Position numbers and translations under genes: made by a program
In this document: piece after piece, positions 5,849-6,057 of the stretch
How the letters are laid out: each line of letters starts with the position of its first letter
How positions within the stretch are numbered: the first letter of the stretch is position 1
Source of the DNA: Beijerinckiaceae bacterium
GTDB taxonomy: Bacteria; Pseudomonadota; Alphaproteobacteria; Rhizobiales; Beijerinckiaceae
Length of the DNA stretch: 6,057 nucleotides
Assembly: GCA_027311205.1 (NCBI GenBank)
Contig: DAICZI010000122.1
Span: forward strand, 1 to 6,057
Direction: 5' to 3'
Notes under the pieces: model-generated
The model's database searches: none
Told to the model about the DNA's origin: nothing
What the model saw: the letters and a program-made list of their open reading frames with translations, nothing else

Positions 5849-6057
5849 ATGACCCATGCCCCCGTGTCTTATGCCCCCGTGTCCCAAGGCCCCGCTGACA
5901 CCAACAGCTTGAGCCTCGCAAGGGCGCTCGTCGCGGGGTTGGAAGCGCGTGGCATCCGCCATGCCTTTTGTGTGCCGGGCGAAAGCTATCTGGCCTTGCT
6001 CGATGCGCTCCGCGACAGCCAGATCAACCTCACTGTCTGCCGTAACGAGGCCGGAGC
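5849..6057 (+). CDS. Thiamine-diphosphate-binding enzyme, acetolactate-synthase-like, N-terminal fragment
   Basis: The first 69 codons of a larger gene that runs off the right edge (full-length relatives are about 550-600 residues). After a 20-residue variable leader, residues 22-69 match the start of the pyrimidine-binding (PYR) domain of ThDP enzymes: ARALVAGLEARGIRHAFCVP, then GESYLALLDAL and VCRNEAG. Glu67 sits where the family has its cofactor-activating glutamate (usually RHEQGA or RHEGGA; here RNEAGA). Such enzymes make or break C-C bonds next to a keto group, often using pyruvate. Candidates are an acetolactate-synthase-like decarboxylase/ligase or a YerE-type enzyme adding a two-carbon unit to a CDP-4-keto-deoxy sugar. 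The nearby glucose-1-phosphate cytidylyltransferase makes the latter worth testing, but the fragment alone cannot decide. The gene follows the GNAT-like gene by 9 bp, so the two are co-transcribed. Confidence 0.85.
   Translation, partial: MTHAPVSYAPVSQGPADTNSLSLARALVAGLEARGIRHAFCVPGESYLALLDALRDSQINLTVCRNEAG
5856..5885 (+). repeat. Tandem 15-bp repeat in the leader codons of the TPP-enzyme gene
   Basis: Two adjacent 15-bp units (5856-5870 and 5871-5885) share their first 13 bases, atgcccccgtgtc, and differ only in the last two. Because the period is a multiple of three, the product gains a pentapeptide duplication, HAPVS-YAPVS, just after the start codon. It lies before the conserved PYR domain, so it is probably a tolerated slippage duplication in a variable leader. 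Confidence 0.8.

Noticed and set aside
5249..5962. 237-codon open frame on the minus strand
   Set aside because: It runs opposite the GNAT-like gene and into the ThDP enzyme gene. Its product has no motif and a composition typical of antisense frames.

Overview
The window is a GC-rich stretch of bacterial chromosome. It reads most like an alphaproteobacterium; a sphingomonad or rhizobial relative is plausible, but that rests on GC content and protein style only. Nearly all of it is coding. It looks like part of a surface-polysaccharide or sugar-modification locus in which sugar-nucleotide genes sit beside an acyl-activation cassette.

Left arm, minus strand (reading from about 4770 down to 1): a small acyl carrier protein (4521-4769), a short AMP-forming acyl ligase (3114-4505), a FabG-like short-chain dehydrogenase/reductase (2396-3121) and a FATP-type acyl-CoA synthetase (648-2399). 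The spacing is 15 bp, then an 8-bp overlap, then a 4-bp GTGA overlap, so these four are almost certainly one translationally coupled operon. After about 60-90 bp without a visible terminator comes a glucose-1-phosphate cytidylyltransferase (rfbF-like), cut by the left edge. It may belong to the same transcript.

Right arm, plus strand: a GNAT-like acyltransferase (4871-5839) is followed after 9 bp by the first 69 codons of a thiamine-diphosphate enzyme of the acetolactate-synthase type, cut by the right edge. The two arms diverge from a 101-bp intergenic region (4770-4870) that should hold both promoters and contains short inverted repeats.

Working model (inference): the short ligase activates a carboxylic acid and loads it on the ACP. 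The reductase adjusts the oxidation state of the acyl chain, and the GNAT-like protein transfers the acyl group to a sugar or amino sugar. The cytidylyltransferase makes CDP-glucose, the entry point to deoxy and branched-chain CDP-sugars. The thiamine-diphosphate enzyme could make a C-C bond, either in a small acid or on a CDP-keto-sugar as YerE does in yersiniose synthesis. No mobile element, RNA gene, CRISPR array or convincing terminator was seen.
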